Source: Corallococcus sp. AS-1-6
Lineage (GTDB): Bacteria > Myxococcota > Myxococcia > Myxococcales > Myxococcaceae
Reading direction: 5' to 3'
Assembly (NCBI RefSeq): GCF_020037015.1
Contig: NZ_JAIQDE010000011.1
Coordinates: 186,001 to 250,000 of the forward strand
Length of the DNA: 64,000 nucleotides
Shown here: positions 26,068-35,798 of the stretch, in pieces
Position numbering within the stretch: the stretch's first letter is position 1
Layout of the letters: every line of letters begins with the position of its first letter
Position numbers and translations under genes: made by a program
The notes under the pieces: model-generated
Databases searched by the model: none
The model's input: only the letters and a program-made list of their open reading frames with translations
Told to the model about the DNA's origin: nothing

Positions 26068-28653
26068 ATGGCTCACGGGCGGCGCTGGATGGGACTGGGG
26101 GTGGTGCTGGCGCTCCTGGTGACGGGGGCCTCGGGCTGCAAGGACGCGGGGCCGGCGCCTGGCACGCCTCCCCCGGGGGACCGCCATGATGATCCGCCGC
26201 TGAGCAACGACGACGCGGGCGTCATCGGTCCGGACGGCGGCATCGTCGTCCCCGAATATGACGCGGGCATTCCGGACGACGAGCCGGACGCGGGCACGCT
26301 GCCCGATGGCGGCAGCGCGCTGCCCGAGCGCGACCCGGACGCCGTCCACAAGGAGAACCAGAAGAAGGGCACCACGGGCTGGCGCATCGACAAGAACGCC
26401 AACAGCCGTGAAATCGAAGGCTACCCCCTCAAGGCCACCCTGACGCAGGGCGAGTCGCTGCGCGTGGCGGTGTCCCTGTCCGAGGAGCGCAAGTTCAGTT
26501 GGTTCGTCTACCGCCTGGGCTACTACGGCGGCGCCGGCGCCCGCGAGCTGGCGCGCGGCGGCCCGGTGCAGGGCACGCGGCAGGCGGACTGCCCGGCGGA
26601 TCCGTCCACGGGCGTCATCGCCTGCGCCTGGTCTCCGACGCTGGAGATCCCCATCGGCGAGGACTGGGTGCGCGGCGTGTACGTGGTGAAGCTCGTGCGT
26701 GACGACCGCCCGGCGCGCTACGTGCCCTTCTTCGTGCGGGACGCCAACCCGCGCGCGGAGGTCGCGGTGCTCATCCCCACCTCGAACTGGGCGGCGTACA
26801 ACACCTGGGGCGGCACCAGCCTCTACGATGATCAGAAGGGCGTGATGAAGGCGCACGGCGTCTCACGCGCCTTCCAGTCCTCCTATGACCGGCCCTACTA
26901 CCGGGGCCAGGGCTCCGGGCACCTGATGACGGACGACCTGAGCCTGGTGACGTGGCTGGAGTCGCAAGACCTGGACGTGGGCTACTTCACCGACGAGGAC
27001 ATGGACGAAAGCTACGACTTCCTGCGTGGCGCGAAGGTGTTCGTCATGTCCGGCCACGACGAGTACTGGTCCTCCAAGCAGCGGGACTCCGCGGACCGCG
27101 CGCTTTCGGAAGGGCGGTCCATCATCAACCTGGGCGCGAACAACGCGTACTGGCAGGTGCGGATGGATCCCTCCGCGGACGGCCGGCCGCGCCGCATCGT
27201 CACCTGTTACAAGGGCGCGGCCGAGGACCCGTACAAGGACCAGCGCAGGACGGTGAAGTTCCGCGACCTGCCCGCGCCCCGTCCGGAGAACGCGCTGCTG
27301 GGCGTGCAGTTCGCCGCGCGCTGGCACCAGTGGCCCTTCCCGACCGTCATCACCAACCCGGACCACTGGGCCTTCAGCGGCACGGGCCTGAAGTCCGGTG
27401 ACACGCTGTGGATGGCGAACGGCTATGAGGTGGATCAACTGGTGTCCAACGGCCGCCAGCCCTCCAACGTGGAGGTGCTCGCGGAGTCCCCCGCGCTGTC
27501 GCTCCAGGGCGGCTTCGGCTTCGCGCACATGGTGGTGCGCAAGCAGGGGGACGCGTACGTCTTCTCCTCGGGCGGCATCGACTTCGTGCAGAAGCTGGCC
27601 GGGGTGGGGGACCGCGTGGCGGATCCTCGCGCGGGCCGCATCGTGGCCAACGTGCTCTACAAGGCGCTGGGCCGGAAGCTGCCGGGCGACCTGGTGAAGT
27701 TCCAGCCCCCGGCGGCGCCCTCACCCATGGGGCCCTTCGCCGCGTCCGTGACGACGGTGGCGGGGCAGCCCGGCAAGCGCTGCCACGCGGGCGCGAAGGT
27801 GGCGCCGGATGAGCTGGGCGCGCCGCTCGCGGTCGCCGTGCTGCCGGACGGCGGCTGGGCGGTGGCGGACTCGCTGGGCAACACGGTGAAGCGCGTGTCG
27901 CCGGACGGGAAGATCCGCACGGTGCTCACCAACCTCGCGGGCCCCATGGGCATCGCAGCGGACGCGCTGGGCAACCTCTACGTGTCCGACACCGAGAACG
28001 CGCTCATCCGCCGCATCTCCCCGGAGGGCAAGGCGGAGGTGTTCGCGGGCACCACGTGGGGCTATCTGGACGGCCCCGCGCTGTCCGCGGCCTTCAACCA
28101 GCCGGCGGGCCTGGCCTTCACGCCGGACGGCACGGGGCTGCTCGTGGCGGACCTGAACAACAGCGTCATCCGCCGCATCGACATGGTGACGCCCGGCCAC
28201 CCGGTGACGACGCTCCAGGGGGACTGGCTCTACCGCCCCTCCGCCGTGGCCCAGGCCGCGGACGGCACCACCTACGTGGTGGAGAGCGGCATGGCGCGCG
28301 TGGTGCGCGTGCGCGACGGCGTCACCACCGTGGTGGCGGGCTCCACGCCCGGCTTCCGCGACGGAGACCCGAAGGAGGGCCAGATGCTGCCGTACCTGGG
28401 CCTGGCGCTGCTGCAGGACGGCTCGCTCGCCATCTCCGACCCCGGCAACTACCGCGTGCGCCGGCTGACCTTCAACGCGTCCGGCGAGCCGGAGAAGCTG
28501 ACGACGCTCGCGGGCAGCGGCCGCTATGGCGCGGACGACGGCGCCGGCAGGGAGGCCCAGTTGGTGCTGCCCGCCGGGCTCGCGGTGGGGCCGGATGGCA
28601 CCCTCTACGTGGCGGACGCGGGCAACTCGCTGGTGCGCGCCATCCAGCGCTGA
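26068..28653 (+). CDS. Lipoprotein with N,N-dimethylformamidase-like domain and NHL repeats
   Basis: An 861-residue lipoprotein (signal ending LVTGASGC, Cys24) with a Pro/Asp-rich linker to about 95. Residues about 100-550 resemble the large-subunit domain of N,N-dimethylformamidase: SWFVYRLGYYGGAGAREL, PTSNWAAYNTWGG, a GHDEYWSSKQRD motif, and GGFGFAHM. Residues about 570-861 form NHL-type propeller repeats (WAVADSLGNTVKRVSPDGKI, NLYVSDTENALIRRISPEG, LLVADLNNSVIRRID, TLYVADAGNSLVRAIQR). The enzyme domain probably acts on an amide or sugar-like ligand at the cell surface; the real substrate is unknown. ATG 26068 has GGAGGGG upstream. The stop abuts the convergent neighbour's stop. Confidence 0.9.
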   Translation: MAHGRRWMGLGVVLALLVTGASGCKDAGPAPGTPPPGDRHDDPPLSNDDAGVIGPDGGIVVPEYDAGIPDDEPDAGTLPDGGSALPERDPDAVHKENQKKGTTGWRIDKNANSREIEGYPLKATLTQGESLRVAVSLSEERKFSWFVYRLGYYGGAGARELARGGPVQGTRQADCPADPSTGVIACAWSPTLEIPIGEDWVRGVYVVKLVRDDRPARYVPFFVRDANPRAEVAVLIPTSNWAAYNTWGGTSLYDDQKGVMKAHGVSRAFQSSYDRPYYRGQGSGHLMTDDLSLVTWLESQDLDVGYFTDEDMDESYDFLRGAKVFVMSGHDEYWSSKQRDSADRALSEGRSIINLGANNAYWQVRMDPSADGRPRRIVTCYKGAAEDPYKDQRRTVKFRDLPAPRPENALLGVQFAARWHQWPFPTVITNPDHWAFSGTGLKSGDTLWMANGYEVDQLVSNGRQPSNVEVLAESPALSLQGGFGFAHMVVRKQGDAYVFSSGGIDFVQKLAGVGDRVADPRAGRIVANVLYKALGRKLPGDLVKFQPPAAPSPMGPFAASVTTVAGQPGKRCHAGAKVAPDELGAPLAVAVLPDGGWAVADSLGNTVKRVSPDGKIRTVLTNLAGPMGIAADALGNLYVSDTENALIRRISPEGKAEVFAGTTWGYLDGPALSAAFNQPAGLAFTPDGTGLLVADLNNSVIRRIDMVTPGHPVTTLQGDWLYRPSAVAQAADGTTYVVESGMARVVRVRDGVTTVVAGSTPGFRDGDPKEGQMLPYLGLALLQDGSLAISDPGNYRVRRLTFNASGEPEKLTTLAGSGRYGADDGAGREAQLVLPAGLAVGPDGTLYVADAGNSLVRAIQR

Positions 28654-29595
28654 CTACCGGCCCGGGTTGCGCATGCCGCCCATGGGCGGCGGCGCGTCCA
28701 TCTCCTGCCGCGTGCGCCGCCGGTCCGGGGTGTCGCGCGGCAGCTCCACGAAGGTGCACATCTCGCAGAGTCGGCTGTAGATGCGCTCGCCCACGCGCTC
28801 GCGCAGCAGCTCCGCGTCCTTCATGGCGGAGCGGGCGTCGTCCGTGGTGCGGTAGCCCGAAGGCGCGCTGCTCCGCGCGCCCTTGCGCTCCGGCTCCAGC
28901 GAGTAGTTCGTGGCGAAGAGCGTGGTGCGCCCCGCGTTGTAGCGCCGGGCGATCAGCTCATCGAGCGTCTCCATCTCGAAGGGACTGCCGCGCCCCTTGC
29001 CCAGCTCGTCGATGGCGAGCACCTCCACCTCCGACAGGGGCCCGATGATCTCCCCGCCGCTCTTGCCGTCCTGGAAGCCGCGCCGGATGGTCGCGTAGAG
29101 GAGGGAGATCTCGACGTAGCGGGACTTCACGCCCATCTCCAGCACCAGGTGCCCCAGCGTCGCGGCCATGAGGTGCGTCTTGCCCGTGCCGACAGGCCCG
29201 CTCAGCACGAAGCCCTTGTTCGTCGCGCCCTTCACGTACTGATTGGCGAAGTGCATCGCCACGCCGCGGCCGCGGTCCTGCGCCTCGTTGAAGGGCCGGT
29301 AGTTGTCGAACGACGCGTGCGCCATGACGCCCGGCATCTGCACGTCGTTGTAGAGCGCCACCCGCGTGCGCCGGAGCGTGCACACGCACGGCTCCAGGAC
29401 CTCATACGTCCGGGGGCCCACCTTCGCGCTGAAGGTGCCTTCCTTCTCCACCAGCCTGTGCCCGCGTCCACCGCACATCGGGCAGTCCACCGAGCACGGA
29501 CACACCCGCGCGGTCGCGAGCTCTCCGCGCCGCTCGATGAGGTACGTCCGCCCACCGCACTGCCCACACGCCTCGCCGTTCGCCTTGGCAGCCAT
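28654..29595 (-). CDS. DnaC-like AAA+ ATPase with N-terminal zinc-binding segment
   Basis: A 313-residue cytoplasmic ATPase. Its N-terminal 75 residues hold several Cys pairs (EACGQCGG, VCPCSVDCPMCGGRGH, EPCVC), probably binding zinc. The AAA+ core has Walker A SGPVGTGKTHL, Walker B VLAIDELGKGRGSPFE and TTLFATNYSLEP, like the DnaC/IstB helicase-loader group. A C-terminal region, RVGERIYSRLCEMC, is also typical of that family. It may load a helicase or act in DNA repair; the exact role is not known. The start at 29595 is preferred over a GTG at 29613. It is 80 bp downstream of the unknown gene at 29,676-30,329 and likely co-transcribed with it. Confidence 0.88.
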   Translation of the reverse strand: MAAKANGEACGQCGGRTYLIERRGELATARVCPCSVDCPMCGGRGHRLVEKEGTFSAKVGPRTYEVLEPCVCTLRRTRVALYNDVQMPGVMAHASFDNYRPFNEAQDRGRGVAMHFANQYVKGATNKGFVLSGPVGTGKTHLMAATLGHLVLEMGVKSRYVEISLLYATIRRGFQDGKSGGEIIGPLSEVEVLAIDELGKGRGSPFEMETLDELIARRYNAGRTTLFATNYSLEPERKGARSSAPSGYRTTDDARSAMKDAELLRERVGERIYSRLCEMCTFVELPRDTPDRRRTRQEMDAPPPMGGMRNPGR

Positions 29596-29675
29596 CGCGC
29601 CCAGCCATAACACCGTCCCCCCTGGCCGTCAGCCCGCTGAACTTTCGTTCAGGCTTCCGGAAAGGGGACAACCCT

Positions 29676-30329
29676 TCAGGTCTCCTTCATGTCCAGCCGC
29701 CGTCTGACGGCCGCCTGGAGCCGGAAGCGCCGGGCCACCCGCCGCGCGCGGGCCGTCATCAACTGTTGTTCACCGGTGCGCGCATCCCGCCACACCGTGC
29801 GTCGCTCCGCGAAGGGCAGGGCGCGCAACAGCGCCAGCAGCGCCCACGCCTCCTGCTGATCCATGGCCGCGGGCTCGCGCGGCACGCACGCGAGCACCGT
29901 GTCCAACAGCCGGTGCACCCGCGGCGCCAGCGCGGCCTCGCGCTCCGTCAGCGCCCGCAGCGCCGCGCACAGCCGCGCGTGCCGGACCTCCTCCCACGAA
30001 CGGGCAGGGCGCTTCTTCGAGGACGCCGGAGGGGCTTCTTCTCCCTGGCCCGCGGACAGGTCGCGGTACTTGCGGATCTCCGTCTCCACCTGGCGCCGGC
30101 ACGCGCGCAGCGAGCGCAGCACCGGCTCGCCGGGCCGCGCGTCCCACAGCGCCTTCTCCGCCGAACGCGAGATGCCCCGCGCCACGACCTCGAAGGGCAC
30201 GCCCTCCCGCGCCCACGCGGTGACGAGCTCGGTGTCCAGCGCGGACAACATCAGGCCCGCGCCGCGCACCGCGAGGAAGTAGTCCTGCACCAGCTCCTCG
30301 AAGCTGGCGCTCTCCGGCAGAAGACTCAT
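29676..30329 (-). CDS. Unknown helical protein upstream of the DnaC-like ATPase
   Basis: A 217-residue soluble protein starting MSLLPESASFEELVQDYFLAVRGAG. It is helical and strongly basic toward its C-terminus (TARARRVARRFRLQAAVRRR), which suits nucleic-acid binding. I do not recognise a family. The position immediately upstream of a DnaC-like loader suggests a partner or primosomal adaptor, which is inference only. The start at 30329 was chosen because coding character and helix pattern begin there. Confidence 0.72.
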   Translation of the reverse strand: MSLLPESASFEELVQDYFLAVRGAGLMLSALDTELVTAWAREGVPFEVVARGISRSAEKALWDARPGEPVLRSLRACRRQVETEIRKYRDLSAGQGEEAPPASSKKRPARSWEEVRHARLCAALRALTEREAALAPRVHRLLDTVLACVPREPAAMDQQEAWALLALLRALPFAERRTVWRDARTGEQQLMTARARRVARRFRLQAAVRRRLDMKET

Positions 30330-30500
30330 GATCCGACAACCACTCCAGGCAGGGCGGCCAGACGAACAGCCGCCAGCCTCCCATACCTGTTGGGGCCTGC
30401 CGTGCAACCTTCCTGTCGCTGTCCGGAAGGGTGTTGGCGCACAGCGAAATTGAAGTTTTCCCGCTTGCTATCCGACGGACCGGACGTCCCGTCGTCTGAG

Positions 30501-30530
30501 TTGACCCGCCTTGCGCAAACCGCGCATAGT
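30501..30530 (+). promoter_or_regulatory. Predicted promoter of the gliding cluster
   Basis: TTGACC (30501-30506), an 18-bp spacer and CATAGT (30525-30530), about 94 bp before gltD. The -35 is near consensus and the -10 matches four of six bases. This is the only good promoter seen in the 294-bp gap before gltD. Confidence 0.5.
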
Positions 30531-30623
30531 ACGGGTCCCCTCATGGAAATTCCCGAAGATTCCCGGACACTTGCCAAGCAAGCAGGCGTCCGTGGACGCC
30601 GGTTCCCCGCTCCTAGGAAGACC

Positions 30624-33600
30624 ATGCGCCGCTCGCTACTCGTTTGCCTCGTTCTCCTGACTTCCATGGCTTCGGCCCAGGAGAAGAAAGCACTGCGCGA
30701 CGCTGACCTGGGCAAGAAGTCCACCACCACCGTGGACAAGTCCCTCGCAGGCGACATCACGCGCCCGAAGGAAGCCCAGCAGGCCGCTCCCGCGCTTCAA
30801 TATGATCAGTTCCGCCTGGGCGTGGAGGTGCAGGTCGCCTCCAAGCGCCGCGAACAGATCGAATCGCTGAGGAAGATCATCTCGCTGTCTCCTGATCAGA
30901 AGGAGGCCCCCAGCCTGCTGTTCCGCCTGGGCGAGCTCTACTGGGAGGAGTCGAAGTTCTTCTTCTTCGAGGCCAACCGGAAGGACGACGAGCTCATCGT
31001 CGCCATGAACCGCAACGACGCCGCGGGCCAGCAGAAGGCCAAGGCGGAGAAGGCGGAGCTGATGGCGAAGGTGAAGGAGAACGGCAAGTACGCCGTCGAG
31101 CAGTACACGAAGATCGTCCAGGAGTACCCGAAGTTCGAGCGCACGGACGAGGTGCTCTTCTTCCTCGGCCAGTACCTGATGGAGGACGGCCAGGACAAGA
31201 AGGCGCTCGTCGCGTTCAAGCGCCTGATTGAGAAGTACCCGCAGTCCAAGTACATCCCGGACGCGTACTTCGCCTTCGGCGAGTACTACTTCAACAACTC
31301 CAAGGGCAAGCGCCCGGAGCTGGAGAAGGCGCTCGCCGCGTACAAGAAGGCCGCCGAGTTCCCGGAGAACCAGGTCTACGCCTTCGCCCTCTACAAGCAG
31401 GGCTGGTGCTACTTCAACATGGGCGAGTACGAGTCCGCGAAGGACAAGTACAAGACCGTGGTCCTCTACGGTGAGCTGGCCGGCGCCGCCGCCGTGGAGA
31501 AGGACGGCAAGTCCAAGGCGAAGGGCTCGCTGGTGCGTGAAGCGCGCGGCGACTACGTGCGCGCCTTCGCCCGCGAGGGTGACGTCACGCAGGCCCGCGC
31601 GGACTTCGGCAAGGTCGCCACCAATCCGGAAGACCGCTTCGCGATGATGAAGCAGCTCGCGAACCTGTACTACGGCGACGGCAAGGACCGCGAAGCGGCC
31701 ATCACCTTCAACGCGCTGATCAAGGAGAAGCCGCTGTCTCCGGAGGCCCCCGGCTTCCAGGGCAAGATCGTCGACTGCATCCTGCGCATGGGCAACAAGG
31801 AGCGCACCGTGGCCCAGGTGCGCCGGCTCGTGAAGATCATGAAGGACGTCGAGTCCTCCGGCGTCATCAAGGACGACAAGGACAAGAAGGCGCTCGCGGA
31901 GGCGAAGGAGCTGTCCGAGCGCACGCTCTCCAACCTCGCCGTCACCTGGCACAACGAGGGCAAGAAGACGCGCAGCGAGGAGACCTTCAAGTACGCGGAC
32001 GCCGTGTACAGCGACTACCTCACGCTCTTCCCGGAGAACCCCAAGGCGTACGACCTGCGCTTCTTCTGGGCGGAGCTCCTCAACGACAACCTCCAGAACT
32101 TCGAGAAGGCCGCCGCCAACTACACGCTCGTCGTCCTCCAGGACGCCAAGGTGCTGGAGGCCAAGGACGACAAGGGCAAGCCCAAGCCGGGCAAGCCGGG
32201 CAAGTGGCTGACCAACGCCTCCTACAACGCCGTGCTCGCCTATGACGAAGTCGTCAAGGCGGCGGAAGCGCGCGGCGAGGCGAAGAGCGAGTCCGCCGGG
32301 ACGGACATCCAGAAGAAGATCGCCATCCCCACGCTGAAGAAGTCGCTGCTCGACGCGTGCGAGCGCTACCTCAAGTACGTCCCCAAGGGCGACAAGCGCG
32401 TGGAGATCGCCTTCAAGGCGGCGAACATCTACTACCGCCACAACCACTTCGACGAAGCGGTGCTGCGCTTCTCCGAGATCGCGCTCGGCTACCCCGAGTA
32501 CAAGTTCGAGGACGGGCAGCGCGCGGCGGAGATCGCCGCCAACCTCATCCTGGACTCGTACAACCTGCTGGGCGACTTCGCGAAGGTCAACGAGTGGGCC
32601 CGCCGCTTCTACGCCAACGACAAGCTGGCCACCGGCAAGTTCCGCGACGACCTGGCGAAGCTGATTGAGCAGTCGTCGTTCAAGCTGGTCAGCCAGCTCG
32701 AGGAGAAGAAGGAGTTCTCCAAGGCGGCCGAGGCGTACCTGAACTTCGTCCACGACTTCCCGCAGACGGAGATCGCGGACCTGGCGCTCTACAACGCGTC
32801 CGTCGACTACTACAAGGCGAAGAGCCTGGATAAGGCCATCGAGGTCCGCAAGCGCCTGTTCGCGGAGTACCCCCGGTCCAAGTACGTGCCGGACTCCATC
32901 TACGCGAACGCGGAGGCGCTGGAGGCCATCGGTGACTTCGAGGAGGCCGCGGGCACCTACGAGCTCTACGTGCGCGGCTACGAGCGCAACCTGAACGAGA
33001 AGGGCGGCGCCCCGGCCGCGAAGGCCCGGGCGAAGAGCAAGGCCAAGGGCCGCGCCAAGCAGGCCTCCAACGACGACGCGCCCGCGAAGCCCGCGGTGGT
33101 GCAGAAGTGGGACGAGTCCAAGGCGCAGATCGCCCTGTTCAACGCGGCCACCTACCGCGAGGGCCTGGGCCAGCTCAAGGCCGCGCTCAAGAACCGCGAG
33201 CACTACATCGAGCTGTGGCCCAAGTCGAAGGACGCCGAGGCCGCCTTCCTGTCCGTCGTGGACCTGCACGTGAAGCAGGGCGCGTACATGAAGGCCATCA
33301 AGCTGCTGGAGGAGTACGAGCGCGACAACATGCGCTCCCAGAGCAAGTTCCTCATGGCCGAGGGCCGCATCGTCGACATCTACGCGAAGATGAAGAAGAC
33401 GAACGACGTGCGCCGCATGAACAAGCGCATCTTCGAGTACTTCGACCAGCTTCCCCGCCGTCAGCAGACCGCGCTGGAGAAGCCCGCGCTGGCCGCCGCC
33501 GCGCAGGCGAACCTGCTGGCCATCGAGCCGGACTGGAACGAGTTCCGCCGCCTGAAGCTGTACTGGGGCGTGCCGCCGTCGCCGGAGCGCTTCAAGGGCT

Positions 33601-34217
33601 CGCTGGCCGACAAGGGCCGCGCGCTGGAGGTCGTGCAGAAGAAGTACGTGCAGACCGTGGCCCTGGGCGCCCCGGAGCCGGCCATCTGCGCGCTGCAGCG
33701 CATCGGCCTCGCGTATGACCACATGGCGGAGCTGGTGGTGAACGCGCCCATGCCGCGCGGCCTGGACGAGGAGTCGCAGCAGGCCCTGCGCGACGAGTTC
33801 GCCAACCAGGCCCAGCCGCTCAAGGACAAGGCCACGGAGGCCTTCTCCAGCGCGGTGGCCAAGAGCCGCGAGCTGGGCGTGTTCAACGACTGCGCCGCGG
33901 CGAGCCTGAAGATCCTCCGCACCACCTACGCGCCGGACCGCTACCCGGAGGTGCTGGAGGAGAAGCTGGCGCTGAAGAACAAGGAGCTGGTGCTGGGCGG
34001 CGACCTGCTGGCCGCCGTGCAGGACATCCCGCCCCCGGTCACCAAGGTGGAACCGGAGAAGCAGGCCAAGAGCGAGGCGCTCAACGAGGACCTGTCCGCG
34101 CTGACGAACGCGCTTCGCCAGCAGACCGAGTCCGAGGTCGCCAAGCCCGCCGCCGCGTCCAAGGACGGCGCCCCCAAGAAGACCGTTGATGATCAGGAGC
34201 CGGAGGACTTCCTCTAA
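30624..34217 (+). CDS. gltD: Gliding motility periplasmic TPR protein GltD (AgmU)
   Basis: A 1,197-residue secreted protein (signal MRRSLLVCLVLLTSMASA^Q) made almost entirely of TPR-like helical repeats, with recurring patterns such as LFRLGELYWEES, AFGEYYFNNSKG, YALYKQG-type helix starts and P-x-x-x-Y repeat ends. A low-complexity Ala/Lys stretch lies near residues 790-830. In M. xanthus GltD (AgmU) is an envelope component of the Agl-Glt gliding machine that interacts with many Glt proteins. Identification rests on its length, on being first in the order gltD-E-F-G-H-(x)-I-J, and on its TPR architecture. The frame extends far upstream but the signal peptide fixes ATG 30624. Its stop overlaps gltE (TAATG). 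Confidence 0.88.
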   Translation: MRRSLLVCLVLLTSMASAQEKKALRDADLGKKSTTTVDKSLAGDITRPKEAQQAAPALQYDQFRLGVEVQVASKRREQIESLRKIISLSPDQKEAPSLLFRLGELYWEESKFFFFEANRKDDELIVAMNRNDAAGQQKAKAEKAELMAKVKENGKYAVEQYTKIVQEYPKFERTDEVLFFLGQYLMEDGQDKKALVAFKRLIEKYPQSKYIPDAYFAFGEYYFNNSKGKRPELEKALAAYKKAAEFPENQVYAFALYKQGWCYFNMGEYESAKDKYKTVVLYGELAGAAAVEKDGKSKAKGSLVREARGDYVRAFAREGDVTQARADFGKVATNPEDRFAMMKQLANLYYGDGKDREAAITFNALIKEKPLSPEAPGFQGKIVDCILRMGNKERTVAQVRRLVKIMKDVESSGVIKDDKDKKALAEAKELSERTLSNLAVTWHNEGKKTRSEETFKYADAVYSDYLTLFPENPKAYDLRFFWAELLNDNLQNFEKAAANYTLVVLQDAKVLEAKDDKGKPKPGKPGKWLTNASYNAVLAYDEVVKAAEARGEAKSESAGTDIQKKIAIPTLKKSLLDACERYLKYVPKGDKRVEIAFKAANIYYRHNHFDEAVLRFSEIALGYPEYKFEDGQRAAEIAANLILDSYNLLGDFAKVNEWARRFYANDKLATGKFRDDLAKLIEQSSFKLVSQLEEKKEFSKAAEAYLNFVHDFPQTEIADLALYNASVDYYKAKSLDKAIEVRKRLFAEYPRSKYVPDSIYANAEALEAIGDFEEAAGTYELYVRGYERNLNEKGGAPAAKARAKSKAKGRAKQASNDDAPAKPAVVQKWDESKAQIALFNAATYREGLGQLKAALKNREHYIELWPKSKDAEAAFLSVVDLHVKQGAYMKAIKLLEEYERDNMRSQSKFLMAEGRIVDIYAKMKKTNDVRRMNKRIFEYFDQLPRRQQTALEKPALAAAAQANLLAIEPDWNEFRRLKLYWGVPPSPERFKGSLADKGRALEVVQKKYVQTVALGAPEPAICALQRIGLAYDHMAELVVNAPMPRGLDEESQQALRDEFANQAQPLKDKATEAFSSAVAKSRELGVFNDCAAASLKILRTTYAPDRYPEVLEEKLALKNKELVLGGDLLAAVQDIPPPVTKVEPEKQAKSEALNEDLSALTNALRQQTESEVAKPAAASKDGAPKKTVDDQEPEDFL

Positions 34218-35656
34218 TGAATCGCCGCATGCACCCGTTCCGCCCCCTCCTGCTGGCCACGCTGGCGCTGACCGCCGTCGGTTGCTCCACCACGCAGACC
34301 AACACCCCGGCGGCTGCCGCCAAGCCGGCGGCCGCCCCCACGGGCCCGGTGTCCATCTCCAACCGCGCCATGCTGCTGTTCGATGACGCGGTGAAGTCCT
34401 TCGACGCGCAGAAGAAGGCGAAGGCCTTCGACTACCCGTCGCTGGAGCGCAAGTTCAAGGCCGCCCTGGAGGCGGACCAGAACCTGGCGGAGGCCGAGTA
34501 CAACCTGGGCGTCATCGCCGAGCGCATGGGCAAGCCCGACGAGGCCAAGGCCCGCTACGCGGCCGCGCTCACCAAGAAGCCGTCCCTGCGGCAGGCGTCC
34601 GACAACCTGGCCATCATGAAGCAGAACGGCGGCGACGTGGCCGGCGCCGTGGCGCTCTACCAGGACGTGCTCACGCGCTACCCGGACGACGCGGGCTCGC
34701 GCGCGCGGCTCGCGGAGATCTACCGGCAGAACAACGACCACGACAAGGCGATGGAGCTGTCTCGCGCCGCGCTCATGCGCGACCCGATGAACACCAACGC
34801 CCTCAAGGTGATGATCCGCAGCTACCTGGACCGCAAGCAACTGGCCATGGCGAAGCTCGTCGCGCTGCGCGCGGTGAAGCTGGACAGCACGGATCCGGAG
34901 CTGCACCAGGCCGTGGGCCTCATCCTCCTGAAGGAGGGCGACGCGGAAGGCGCGCGCCTGCAGTTCAAGAGCGCCCTGGAGGCGAAGGCGGACTACGTGC
35001 CCGCGCACGTGGAGCTGGCCCAGCTCGCGCTCGCCGCGGAGGACTTCCCCGGCGCGGAGGAGCACCTGCGCCGCATCCTGCAGGCGGACGGCAAGAACGC
35101 CGCCGCGCACGTGGACCTGGGCATCGCGCTCAAGGGCCAGGGCCAGTACGACAAGGCCATGCAGGAGTACGACGAGGCGGAGAAGCTCAACCCCGAACTG
35201 GGCGCCACGTACCTCAACCGCGGCATCATCCTGCACAAGGTGAAGGACGCCCCCGAGCGCGCCGTGGAGCTCTACAAGAAGTACGTCGCGCTGGCCGGCG
35301 GCGAGGTCGCGCTCAACGCCGAAGCGCCCGTCTTCGGGCTCCTGCGCGAGGCGGAGAGCATCGTGCAGGCCAAGCGCGAGGCGCAGGCCGCCGAGGCCCA
35401 GGCGAAGCAGATGGAGGCGCTCCAGGCCCAGCAGCAGGCCGCGATGAAGGCGGAAGAGGCCAAGCAGAAGGGCCAGACGCCTCCGGGTGGAGCGACGCCC
35501 GCGTCCGGCACCGGCACCGCCCCGCAGGCCACTCCGGCCTCCGCCACGGGCGCGCAGCAGTCGGCCGCCACCCCGGCGGGTGGCGCGCAGACGGCCCCTG
35601 CCCAGAAGAATGCAGCACAGGCGGACTCCGACGAGCCGACGGACGACCTGCTGTGA
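34217..35656 (+). CDS. gltE: Gliding motility TPR lipoprotein GltE (AglT)
   Basis: A 479-residue outer-membrane lipoprotein (signal ending LALTAVGC, Cys23). Residues about 70-370 are classic TPR repeats (AEAEYNLGVIAERMGKPDEA, HEL-type helices, AAAHVDLGIALKGQGQYDKA). The last 110 residues are Ala/Gln/Pro-rich and likely disordered. In M. xanthus GltE (AglT) is a gliding protein in the Glt complex. Its start overlaps the gltD stop by one base, so the two are translationally coupled. The low-complexity C-terminus ends in acidic DEPTDDLL. Confidence 0.9.
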   Translation: MNRRMHPFRPLLLATLALTAVGCSTTQTNTPAAAAKPAAAPTGPVSISNRAMLLFDDAVKSFDAQKKAKAFDYPSLERKFKAALEADQNLAEAEYNLGVIAERMGKPDEAKARYAAALTKKPSLRQASDNLAIMKQNGGDVAGAVALYQDVLTRYPDDAGSRARLAEIYRQNNDHDKAMELSRAALMRDPMNTNALKVMIRSYLDRKQLAMAKLVALRAVKLDSTDPELHQAVGLILLKEGDAEGARLQFKSALEAKADYVPAHVELAQLALAAEDFPGAEEHLRRILQADGKNAAAHVDLGIALKGQGQYDKAMQEYDEAEKLNPELGATYLNRGIILHKVKDAPERAVELYKKYVALAGGEVALNAEAPVFGLLREAESIVQAKREAQAAEAQAKQMEALQAQQQAAMKAEEAKQKGQTPPGGATPASGTGTAPQATPASATGAQQSAATPAGGAQTAPAQKNAAQADSDEPTDDLL

Positions 35657-35798
35657 TGTGGGAGACGCCCGCCAGTGGCTTCACGCTGGCGGCGCGGCTC
35701 GGGAAGATGCGAACCTTGTGAGCCCCTCGCTTTTCCAGGCGGGGGCCCACCATGCGGAAACACCAGTGGGCCTTGGGAAGGCCCCACGTGGAGGCAGG

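Noticed and set aside
30636-33722. Long antisense frame opposite gltD
   Set aside because: Same register effect of G/C-ending codons; no recognisable domain and no start signals.
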